DNA of 12,833 bases from Anaerolineaceae bacterium (GTDB lineage: Bacteria; Planctomycetota; Phycisphaerae; FEN-1346; JAACEH01), in assembly GCA_011682595.1 (NCBI GenBank), contig JAACEH010000063.1, forward strand, positions 1 to 12,833, given 5' to 3'. The notes below the pieces were generated by a model. It was not told the origin of the DNA. It saw only the letters and a list, made by a program, of their open reading frames with translations, and ran no database searches. Made by a program: the position numbers and the translations under genes. How positions within the stretch are numbered: the stretch's first letter is position 1; each line of letters opens with the position of its first letter. Shown here in pieces: positions 1 through 6,622 of this stretch.

Positions 1-14
1 ATAGAAAAGCGATC

Positions 15-1787
15 ATGCCCAGACGCGTGTTTTCTCACACTACTCTCGAGCGCAAGGTGCGGCTCATCTTCGGGCTGATGATCCTGCTGATCATCGTCGC
101 CGTCCTGTTCTTCCCTTGGTACCAGATGGAGTCGCTGGTCGGCGATCAGGACATGGTCAGCGCCCGCTACATGGCCAACATGGCCTGGCTGAAGATGCCC
201 GGCCACGCCCTTTCCAGGGAAGCCGCCGAACAGATGAAGAAGTTCGCCGCCATCGGCCCCCCCGTGGCCAAGCCCAAGGCCAAGCCGCCGCGAATCATCG
301 TGCCCGAAGCCCCGGCGGATCGTCCGGACCTGCAGCCGCGCGACCGCCTGGAAATGAAATGGCTGGCCAGGTTCGCCGCTTCCCCGGAAAAACAGTATGA
401 GGACCACAAAGAGTATCGCGAGGAAGGTTACTTCTACCGTTACGCCGAACCGCTGCGGGCCCGCGCAGCCTGCATGGGCTGCCACAGTTCCAATGGCCGC
501 AAGGATCTGAAAGCCGGCGATCTGATGGGCGCTATCGTGGTGGCCTTTCCGATCGAGGACACCCGCACCAAGATCATCGTCAACCGGGCCATCCTGATCG
601 GGGCCGCCTTCGTGACGGCCATTCTCAGCATGGTCGTTTTCCACGTCCTGGTCCGCTGGGTCATCGTGCAGCCGGTGGAGCACCTGCGGGCCGTCGCCGA
701 ACGCGTCACGGCCGGCGACCTCCACGTGCGGGCCGACATCAAAACCGGCGACGAGTTCGAGAACCTCTCGCGAAGTTTCAACCGCATGCTGGGAGCCCTG
801 GAATCGTCGCGCGAACAGTTGCGACAGGCCAACATCTCCCTGGACAACAAGCTCGAGGAACTGGCCCGAGCCAACGTCTCGCTGTTCGAGATGAACCAGG
901 TCAAGAGCAAGTTCCTGACCACCATGAGCCACGAACTGCGCACCCCGCTGAACGCGATACTCGGCTTTGCAGCCATCGTTCAGGAAAACCGCGTCGTCTT
1001 CAACGATCCCAAGCTGGCCCGCTACGTCGAGAACATCCAGAACTCCGGTCAGTTGCTTCTGGACATCATCAACGACCTGCTGGACCTGGCCAAGATCGAG
1101 GCCGGAAAGATGGAGGTCAAACTGGGTCGCGTGTCGCCGCTCGACGTGTCCGAGACGGCCATGAACATGATCCGCCCCCTGGTCGGCGACAAGGCCCTGG
1201 CACTGGAACTGGAGGTCGCCCCGGATTGTCCCATCATGACCACCGACGCCAACAAACTGCAGCAGATCCTCTACAACCTGCTCTCCAACGCCGTCAAGTT
1301 CACCGCCTCGGGCGTGGTGCGGCTGGCCGTGCGGCCGATCGACGCCGAGACCATCATCTTCCAGGTCAGCGACACCGGGCCCGGACTGTCGAGCGAGCAG
1401 CAGAAAATCATCTTCGACCGCTTCAGCCAGGTCGACCAGGGCCACACCCGCCAGTACGGCGGCACGGGGCTGGGGCTGTCGATCGTCAGGGAACTGGTTG
1501 GCGTGCTGGGCGGCGACGTGGCCATTCAGAGCGAGGTCGATCAGGGAGCGACCTTCAACGTCACGCTGCCGGTGGTCACCACCCCCGGCGAGCGGGGGCC
1601 GGAGAAAGTGACCGTCGCCCACGTCGAGGCCAAACCAGAGCCCAAACCGCCTACCCTGGAAAAGGCCCCCGAGCCGGTGACGCCCGAGGACACGGTCATT
1701 GCCGCCGACGTCGAAGCCGACCTCCTGGAACCCGACCAGACCGGCGAGTCCGGCGAGACAGACGACGAGGATTCACCCGCCGCTTAG
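15..1787 (+). CDS. Membrane histidine kinase with haem-motif (DUF3365/Tll0287-like) sensor domain, HAMP, HisKA, HATPase
   Basis: A 590-residue sensor kinase that should autophosphorylate on histidine and pass the phosphate to an unseen response regulator. The sequence shows a membrane segment (about 17-36), an extracytoplasmic domain (about 37-185) ending in CMGCH (C153, C156, H157), a second membrane segment (about 190-215), HAMP (about 215-268), a coiled linker, and the H-box SHELRTP with H306. The ATPase boxes follow: N-box NLLSNAVKFT (421-430), DTGPGL (453-458), IFDRF (466-470) and GGTGLGL (482-488). The sensor resembles DUF3365/Tll0287-like domains, which bind c-type haem in known members, so redox or gas sensing is inferred. 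The tail (521-590) is Pro/Glu-rich and acidic, with no receiver domain. The frame stays open to the window edge, so a start further upstream cannot be excluded. No partner regulator lies downstream. A 6-bp hairpin at 1801-1814 follows the stop, without a T-tract. Confidence 0.9.
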   Translation: MPRRVFSHTTLERKVRLIFGLMILLIIVAVLFFPWYQMESLVGDQDMVSARYMANMAWLKMPGHALSREAAEQMKKFAAIGPPVAKPKAKPPRIIVPEAPADRPDLQPRDRLEMKWLARFAASPEKQYEDHKEYREEGYFYRYAEPLRARAACMGCHSSNGRKDLKAGDLMGAIVVAFPIEDTRTKIIVNRAILIGAAFVTAILSMVVFHVLVRWVIVQPVEHLRAVAERVTAGDLHVRADIKTGDEFENLSRSFNRMLGALESSREQLRQANISLDNKLEELARANVSLFEMNQVKSKFLTTMSHELRTPLNAILGFAAIVQENRVVFNDPKLARYVENIQNSGQLLLDIINDLLDLAKIEAGKMEVKLGRVSPLDVSETAMNMIRPLVGDKALALELEVAPDCPIMTTDANKLQQILYNLLSNAVKFTASGVVRLAVRPIDAETIIFQVSDTGPGLSSEQQKIIFDRFSQVDQGHTRQYGGTGLGLSIVRELVGVLGGDVAIQSEVDQGATFNVTLPVVTTPGERGPEKVTVAHVEAKPEPKPPTLEKAPEPVTPEDTVIAADVEADLLEPDQTGESGETDDEDSPAA

Positions 1788-1848
1788 CCACGCTATCCGC
1801 TGGCGAACTCGCCAATGTCGATCACGCGGCGTCGGTCATTGCGCCGGA

Positions 1849-2394
1849 TCAGTACCAGATGTTGATGATCAGGTGCGACTCGGTGGTCTTGCTCAGCACG
1901 TCGCCGATGGTCGAGGTGGCGAACTTGATCTCGTATCCGGTCTCGTCGAGCCAGGTGTTGATCTGCTCGTCCATCAGCTCGATGGCCGAACGGGTGAGTT
2001 TGGCGTCGAAAGTCTTGACCCGGATGGCCCCGCTGCCGGAGACGTGCGGCTGGCGCTTGTACTGGACCTTGGCCCGCTGCTGCAGGCCGCCTCGGGCGAT
2101 GATCTGCGTGGGTTCGGCGTCGTCGCCGGCTTCGTCGATCTTCAGGGCCTCGACCGGCTCGCTGGACATGGCGATCGGCGCAGCGGCAGACTGCGGCGCG
2201 GCCGCCGGACCGGGGGCCGCTTCGCTGAGCTGAATCGGCCCCGCCCCGGACGTCTCAGGGGCCGAGGCCCCCTGCCCGCCGCCGGCGCAGTTGGCGCACA
2301 GCAGCTTGCCGTCGAGCAGTTTAGCCTGGCCGGAGATAATGTCCGGCATGGGAATGCTGGTGTTGCATTTGGAACAAATTTTGACCTCGGCCAT
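1849..2394 (-). CDS. Small zinc-ribbon protein with conserved-looking C-terminal domain, function unknown
   Basis: A 181-residue protein of unknown function. Residues 1-36 hold two CxxC pairs (C7/C10 in CSKC, C33/C36 in CANC) that should bind one zinc ion. Residues 37 to about 100 form an Ala/Pro/Gly-rich linker that looks disordered. The last ~60 residues form a compact alpha/beta-like region ending in HLIINIWY; I recall similar tails in planctomycete hypothetical proteins but cannot name a family. There is no signal peptide or membrane segment, so it is probably cytoplasmic. The start is supported by a strong GGAGGAG ribosome site about six bases upstream. It converges with the histidine kinase across 60 bases and is divergent from the dockerin protein. 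Zinc ribbons of this kind mediate nucleic acid or protein contacts; which applies here cannot be told from the sequence. Confidence 0.8.
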   Translation of the reverse strand: MAEVKICSKCNTSIPMPDIISGQAKLLDGKLLCANCAGGGQGASAPETSGAGPIQLSEAAPGPAAAPQSAAAPIAMSSEPVEALKIDEAGDDAEPTQIIARGGLQQRAKVQYKRQPHVSGSGAIRVKTFDAKLTRSAIELMDEQINTWLDETGYEIKFATSTIGDVLSKTTESHLIINIWY

Positions 2395-2563
2395 CTCAAA
2401 CTCCTCCCTGCTCTTTTGATATGCGACTCGCAGCCGCGGAAATGTGCCTCATCACTGTAATCGGGCGGCGAGGTTCATTCAACACCTTTTCGCGGGCCGC
2501 CTTCGGGAAATCTTCCGCAGGGCCAAGTTTTTGTCATTACAGGACTTCCGGGCCGCCGCCGAT

Positions 2564-2592
2564 TTGACTGGGAACCTGTTCTGTGGTAGATT
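2564..2592 (+). promoter_or_regulatory. Candidate sigma70-type promoter of the dockerin protein gene
   Basis: TTGACT at 2564-2569 and TAGATT at 2587-2592 are separated by exactly 17 bases, in the divergent gap upstream of the gene at 2632. The -35 matches the consensus at five of six positions, the -10 at four of six. Transcription would start near 2599, giving a leader of about 33 bases made up largely of the triple repeat. It is a sequence match only. Confidence 0.55.
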
Positions 2593-2602
2593 TCCGTGGC
2601 CT

Positions 2603-2626
2603 GGAGACTAGGAGACTAGGAGACTA
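2603..2626 (+). repeat. Three perfect tandem copies of an 8-bp unit carrying the ribosome site
   Basis: GGAGACTA occurs three times head to tail at 2603-2610, 2611-2618 and 2619-2626. Each copy contains GGAG. The last GGAG lies nine bases before the ATG at 2632, a workable ribosome-binding distance, so the repeat supplies the Shine-Dalgarno site together with two upstream spares. Copy-number change would alter the leader without altering the protein. Confidence 0.85.
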
Positions 2627-2631
2627 AGCGG

Positions 2632-4371
2632 ATGAAACTGCGACGAGGCCTTGTTCTTCTCTGTCTGATAATGGCGGTGGTGGCCGCCGGGCCGACCGCC
2701 CGGGCCCAGAGCCCCTACGCCCAGTGGGCCAACGGCCCGCCGAGCGACCCCAACTGGTTCCCCATCGGCGTGTGGCTGCAAAGCAGCTCGCCCTCGCGGG
2801 TCGCCCAGTACCAGGCCGCAGGGTTCAACATTTACGTCGGCCTGTGGCAGGGGCCGACCGAGTCGCAACTGGCCGACCTCAAGTCGATGAACATGCCGGC
2901 CATCTGCGCCCAGAACTCGGTCGGACTGAACTCGTCGAACAACGACGTCATCATTGCCTGGATGCAACAGGACGAGCCCGACAACGCCCAGTGGAACGAG
3001 AGTACCCAGAGCTACGGTCCGCCGGTCCTGCCCTCGGAGATCGTCAACCGCTACAACTCCATGAAGGCCAACGACGCGACGCGGCCGGTGTTCATGAATC
3101 TCGGCCGGGGCGTGGCCTGGGACCTCTGGTGGGGCCGGGGTACGCGAACCAACCACCCCGAAGACTATCCACAGTACCTGGAAGGCTGCGACATCGCCTC
3201 GTTCGACATCTACCCCTTCGCCGCCGGCACCGATCCCCGCTATGAACCCATCAAAGATAAACCGTGGATTATTCCCTTCGGCGTCGATCGGCTGAACGCC
3301 TGGAAGACCGGCACCCAGACCGACCTGGTCTGGAACTTCGTCGAGTGCACCAACATCGGCGGCACCGGCGAAGCCACGCCCATCCAGGTCAAGGCCGAGG
3401 TCTGGATGTCGCTGGTCCACGGCTCCATGGGCATCCTCTATTTCGTCCACGAGTTCAATCCCTTCATCGAGGCCGGACTGCTGGCCGACCCGGTGATGAC
3501 CGCCGCCGTGACCGAGATCAACAACCAGATCACTTCGCTGGCCCCCGTGCTGAACGGCCCGACCGTCCCCGGCGGGGCGGCGGTCCAGTCCTCCGACCCG
3601 GGAGTGCCGGTGGACATCATGGTCAAACAGTACGGCGGGGCAACCTACCTGTTCGCCGTCGGCATGCGCGACGGTTCGACGACGGCCACCTTCCAGGTGG
3701 CGGGCCTGGCGGGCTCGGCCCAGGCGGAAGTGCTCGGCGAGAGCCGCACCATCTCCTTCTCCGGCGGCTCGTTCCAGGACAGTTTCAGCCCCTATGCCGT
3801 CCACCTGTACCGCATTGTTCAGACCAATCCCGAGATCGCCGGCTGGCAGGTGGTCTCGACGCACGGCCCGGCGGGCGAACTGGCCACCGACGTGGCCGAC
3901 AATTACATCGAGCCGCGGCTTGGCGGCCTGAAGACTTTCCGCGCGGTTTTCAACACGACGATCGATCCGGCGACCCTTCTGCCTGGCGCGGTCACGATCG
4001 TCGGACAGGCATCCGGCGACGTCTCCTCGCTCATCAGCGGCATGACGCTCGACGGCTCGGCCACAGTGATGACGGTGACGCTGTCGTCGCCGTTGGCCGA
4101 TGCCGACACCTACACAATCACGGTGACCGGCTCGCTTCGCACGACCGGCGGCCTGCCAGTGGGCGGCGACGTGGACATCGTCCTCAAGACCCTGGGCGGC
4201 GACGTTGACGGCTCGGGCAACGTGACGGCCCTGGACATGCTGGCCATCAGGGTGGCCGCCGGTCAGCCGGTTGTCTCGGCAAACAGCCGTCTCGATGTGG
4301 ACACCTCCGGCGTGATTACTGCAGCCGACGTGCGGTCCCTGCGCCAGCGACTCGGCAATTCCCTGCCATAA
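2632..4371 (+). CDS. Secreted glycoside-hydrolase-like TIM-barrel protein with Ig-like domain and C-terminal type I dockerin
   Basis: A 579-residue exported protein. A signal peptide (1-26) has a positive start, a hydrophobic core and a likely cut after ARA or AQS. Residues about 40-395 look like a TIM-barrel carbohydrate-active domain with a small C-terminal beta module: DEPD (114-117) after a hydrophobic strand and E238 in VWNFVECT are candidate acid/base and nucleophile glutamates. Residues about 400-520 resemble a bacterial Ig-like domain. Residues 523-577 are a dockerin with two calcium loops (D524, D526, S528, D535; D555, D557, S559, D566). Dockerins bind cohesins in clostridial cellulosomes; in planctomycetes their partner is generally unknown. 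Substrate and exact GH family cannot be assigned, and the catalytic assignment is inference. The start is fixed by the signal peptide and by the repeat-borne ribosome site just upstream. An inverted repeat (4388-4394/4407-4413) lies after the stop. Confidence 0.82.
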   Translation: MKLRRGLVLLCLIMAVVAAGPTARAQSPYAQWANGPPSDPNWFPIGVWLQSSSPSRVAQYQAAGFNIYVGLWQGPTESQLADLKSMNMPAICAQNSVGLNSSNNDVIIAWMQQDEPDNAQWNESTQSYGPPVLPSEIVNRYNSMKANDATRPVFMNLGRGVAWDLWWGRGTRTNHPEDYPQYLEGCDIASFDIYPFAAGTDPRYEPIKDKPWIIPFGVDRLNAWKTGTQTDLVWNFVECTNIGGTGEATPIQVKAEVWMSLVHGSMGILYFVHEFNPFIEAGLLADPVMTAAVTEINNQITSLAPVLNGPTVPGGAAVQSSDPGVPVDIMVKQYGGATYLFAVGMRDGSTTATFQVAGLAGSAQAEVLGESRTISFSGGSFQDSFSPYAVHLYRIVQTNPEIAGWQVVSTHGPAGELATDVADNYIEPRLGGLKTFRAVFNTTIDPATLLPGAVTIVGQASGDVSSLISGMTLDGSATVMTVTLSSPLADADTYTITVTGSLRTTGGLPVGGDVDIVLKTLGGDVDGSGNVTALDMLAIRVAAGQPVVSANSRLDVDTSGVITAADVRSLRQRLGNSLP

Positions 4372-4383
4372 CAAACAGCCTGC

Positions 4384-4412
4384 TTGACATTCTGCCCCCA
4401 TCAGGCCAGAAT
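4384..4412 (+). promoter_or_regulatory. Candidate promoter of aspS overlapped by an inverted repeat
   Basis: A perfect TTGACA at 4384-4389 is followed after 17 bases by CAGAAT at 4407-4412 (four of six -10 matches), starting 13 bases after the previous stop codon. CATTCTG (4388-4394) and CAGAATG (4407-4413) form a 7-bp inverted repeat across the spacer, which could be an operator or a weak terminator arm for the upstream gene. Use of this promoter would give aspS a leader of about 250 bases filled with hairpins. Confidence 0.45.
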
Positions 4413-4432
4413 GACGCGTCTGATTGGGCGTC

Positions 4433-4509
4433 CCTTACGTTGCGCAGCCGTCACGTAAGGCACGACATGCCGTGTCCCTACGGCGGTGACCAGGTTGAAC
4501 CTGCGTCAC
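4433..4509. repeat. Cluster of short palindromes upstream of aspS
   Basis: CCTTACGT (4433-4440) pairs with ACGTAAGG (4453-4460). Overlapping this, 4454-4482 can fold as an imperfect hairpin with arms starting CGTAAGG and ending CCCTACG. GTGACCAGGTT (4486-4496) pairs with AACCTGCGTCAC (4498-4509) with one bulged C. None is followed by a T-tract, so these look like REP-type palindromic DNA rather than terminators. No gene is seen here. Confidence 0.6.
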
Positions 4510-4516
4510 AAAGATG

Positions 4517-4596
4517 TGTGGCACGGCGGGGCTTGCCCGCCGTGGCGAGAGCCATGGAGCATTCGCCCACGGCCGGGCAAGACCGGCCGTGCCACA
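4517..4596. repeat. 80-bp double-hairpin element with 11-bp terminal inverted repeats (copy A)
   Basis: TGTGGCACGGC (4517-4527) is the exact reverse complement of GCCGTGCCACA (4586-4596). Inside lie two more perfect 9-bp hairpins: CACGGCGGG/CCCGCCGTG (4522-4530/4536-4544, loop GCTTG) and CACGGCCGG/CCGGCCGTG (4568-4576/4583-4591, loop GCAAGA). The centre reads CATGGAGCAT. The architecture matches the element at 6486-6564. It has no open frame of its own and resembles a MITE- or REP/BIME-like palindromic unit. It ends 75 bases before the aspS start. Confidence 0.8.
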
Positions 4597-4671
4597 GGGC
4601 AAGAAAGTTATCTGGCCCCGCCGAAGGAAGTCGCGTTGTAGTACTACGGAGAATATCGAAGGAGTCTTGTT

Positions 4672-6474
4672 GTGCCAACTGAAACCACGCTTCGCTCCCA
4701 CACCTGCGGCCAATTGCGGGCCGAGGACGTCGATACCCGGATAACCTTGTGCGGGTGGGTGGCCAATTTCCGCGACCACGGGGGACTGATCTTCGTCGAC
4801 CTGCGGGACCGCTACGGTCTGACCCAGTGCGTGTTCGACCCGGAGATTTCCCCCGAGGCCCACGCCACGGCCGAGGGCGTGCGAAGCGAATGGTCGTTAA
4901 GGGTCACCGGCCGCGTGCGGCCGCGACCCGAGGGCATGGTCAATCCGAAGATGGCCACCGGCCAGATCGAGCTGGAGGCCACGGAACTTATCGTGCTGAA
5001 CGAGTCTCAGACGCCGCCCTTCGAGATCAGTGCCGAGAGCGACACCGGCGAGGATCTGCGGCTGAAGTACCGCTTCCTGGACCTGCGCCGCCCGCAGATG
5101 CGCGACGCCCTGGTAACCCGCTCCAGGATCATCAAGGCCATGCGCGACTTCTACGACCACGAAGATTTCATCGACATCGAGACGCCCTTTCTGACCAAGA
5201 GCACGCCCGAGGGGGCACGCGACTTCCTGGTGCCCTCGCGCGTCAACCCGGCCAGGTTCTTCGCCCTGCCGCAATCGCCGCAACTGTTCAAGCAGATCCT
5301 GATGATCTCGGGATTCGACCGCTACTACCAGATTGTCCGCTGTATGCGCGACGAGGACCTGCGGGCCGACCGCCAGCCGGAGTTCACCCAGCTCGACGTC
5401 GAGATGGCCTACGTGACGGCCGAGGACGTGATCGACTGCACCGAGCGGATGATAGCCCAGGTCATGAAAGAAATTCTGGGCATAGAAGTGTCCCTGCCCT
5501 TGCCGCGGATGACCTACCACGAGGCCATGCTGCGCTATGGCAACGACGCCCCTGATACCCGGTTCGAGATGCTGATCGAGGACATCACCGAGCTGGCCGC
5601 GGGGACGGACTTCCGGATCTTCAAACAGGTTGTCGAGTCCGGGGGCAAGGTCCGCGGGCTGTGCGCCAAGGGCGGCGGGACGATGAGCCGCAAGGAAATC
5701 GACGACCTGGCGCCCTACGTTGCGACCTTCGGAGCCAAGGGGCTGGCCTGGATGAAGGTCACCGCGGAGGGCCTCACCGGGCCGATCGCCAAGTTCTTTG
5801 ACGAAGGCCAGCGACGGGCGCTCATTGAAACATTCGAGGCCGGCCAGGGCGACCTGCTGATGTTCGTGGCCGATTGCGAGCCGGTGGTCTGCCGCAGCCT
5901 GGGCGAACTTCGCGAGCACCTGGGCGAGAAGCTCGGCCTGATCGGCCAGGGGCAGTTCAGCTACACCTGGGTGGTCGACTTTCCGATGTTCGAATTCGAC
6001 GACCAGCAGAAGCGCTACACCTCGATTCACCACCCCTTCACCTCGCCCAAAGACGAAGACCTCGACCGCCTGGAGAGCGACACCCTCGGCGCCAAGGCCA
6101 AAGCCTACGACATCGTGCTCAACGGGACCGAACTGGGCGGCGGCAGCATCCGTATCCACCGGCCCGACGTGCAGCAGCGGGTGTTCCGGCTGTTGGGCAT
6201 CGACGAGGACGAGGCCCAGTTGAAGTTCGGCTTCCTGCTCGAGGCCCTGAAGTACGGCGCCCCGCCGCACGGCGGCATTGCACTGGGCATGGACCGCCTG
6301 GTCATGTTGTTGCTGGGCCTGTCGAACATCCGCGACACGATCGCCTTCCCCAAGACCCAGCGGGCGGTCTGCCTGATGACCGGTGCCCCGGGTCCGGTGG
6401 ACGACGCCCAGCTCGACGAGCTGCACATTCGCCTGGCCCCCGAGGCCAAGGCCGGGCAACAGGAGAACGGGTAA
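4672..6474 (+). CDS. aspS: Aspartyl-tRNA synthetase, bacterial type, probably non-discriminating (Asp/Asn)
   Basis: A 600-residue class IIb aminoacyl-tRNA synthetase that charges tRNA with aspartate in the cytoplasm. It has an N-terminal anticodon-binding OB fold (about 1-115). The catalytic core follows: motif 1 near 166-176, the aspartate-binding ALPQSPQLFKQ (198-208), and motif 2 around RYYQIVRCMRDEDLRADRQP (217-236). A bacterial GAD insertion spans roughly 290-420, and motif 3 is GIALGMDRLVMLL (from 535). Length is normal for bacterial AspRS (about 590). H36 and G88 fall at the sites equivalent to H31 and G83 of Pseudomonas aeruginosa AspRS, which are tied to also charging tRNA-Asn; E. 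coli has Leu and Lys there. This suggests GatCAB-dependent Asn-tRNA synthesis. The start is GTG at 4672, chosen because AAGGAG (4659-4664) lies seven bases upstream and the protein N-terminus fits the family. Confidence 0.96.
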   Translation: MPTETTLRSHTCGQLRAEDVDTRITLCGWVANFRDHGGLIFVDLRDRYGLTQCVFDPEISPEAHATAEGVRSEWSLRVTGRVRPRPEGMVNPKMATGQIELEATELIVLNESQTPPFEISAESDTGEDLRLKYRFLDLRRPQMRDALVTRSRIIKAMRDFYDHEDFIDIETPFLTKSTPEGARDFLVPSRVNPARFFALPQSPQLFKQILMISGFDRYYQIVRCMRDEDLRADRQPEFTQLDVEMAYVTAEDVIDCTERMIAQVMKEILGIEVSLPLPRMTYHEAMLRYGNDAPDTRFEMLIEDITELAAGTDFRIFKQVVESGGKVRGLCAKGGGTMSRKEIDDLAPYVATFGAKGLAWMKVTAEGLTGPIAKFFDEGQRRALIETFEAGQGDLLMFVADCEPVVCRSLGELREHLGEKLGLIGQGQFSYTWVVDFPMFEFDDQQKRYTSIHHPFTSPKDEDLDRLESDTLGAKAKAYDIVLNGTELGGGSIRIHRPDVQQRVFRLLGIDEDEAQLKFGFLLEALKYGAPPHGGIALGMDRLVMLLLGLSNIRDTIAFPKTQRAVCLMTGAPGPVDDAQLDELHIRLAPEAKAGQQENG

Positions 6475-6485
6475 GAAGCTTCCCA

Positions 6486-6564
6486 CGGGGGTGGCATGGG
6501 CTGCTTGTCAGCCCATGTCGTGGAATTATGGAACATGTGTCGCAAGCGACGCATGCCACCCCCG
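6486..6564. repeat. 79-bp double-hairpin element with 13-bp terminal inverted repeats (copy B)
   Basis: CGGGGGTGGCATG (6486-6498) is the exact reverse complement of CATGCCACCCCCG (6552-6564). Within it, CATGGGCTG/CAGCCCATG (6495-6503/6509-6517) forms a 9-bp hairpin with loop CTTGT, and CATGTGTCGC/GCGACGCATG (6534-6543/6546-6555) forms a 10-bp hairpin with one G-T pair. The centre TATGGAACAT matches CATGGAGCAT of the copy at 4517-4596. The spacing is almost the same while stem bases differ in a paired way. It fills the gap between aspS and pyk. Confidence 0.8.
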
Positions 6565-6586
6565 CCGGCTTGCGAGCAACGTCCAT

Positions 6587-6600
6587 GGGTGCAAGCACCC
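6587..6600. repeat. Short hairpin next to the pyk start, possible half-copy of the double-hairpin element
   Basis: GGGTGC (6587-6592) and GCACCC (6595-6600) pair around AA, giving a GCAAGC top like the right-hand hairpins of the two larger elements. A GGCTTGC sequence stands a little upstream (6567-6573). It ends ten bases before the pyk ribosome site (GGAG, 6610-6613), so if transcribed it could affect translation initiation. Too short to call alone. Confidence 0.45.
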
Positions 6601-6622
6601 GCCTTACACGGAGACATGGCTC

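Noticed and set aside
2608..4401. A 597-residue open frame on the minus strand opposite the dockerin protein gene
   Set aside because: Its composition (His, Arg, Gly, Val-rich, no fold or motif) is what antisense of GC-rich coding DNA gives; the plus-strand frame has a signal peptide, domains, promoter and ribosome site.
4433..4600. A CRISPR array
   Set aside because: The repeats are inverted and differ from each other, with no regular direct repeats and spacers and no cas genes.
4430..4671. A T-box or riboswitch leader upstream of aspS
   Set aside because: No T-box consensus and no known riboswitch core; the hairpins are better explained as palindromic repeats.
4897..6486. A 529-residue minus-strand open frame opposite aspS
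   Set aside because: The plus strand is an unmistakable AspRS; the antisense frame has no recognisable feature and no ribosome site.
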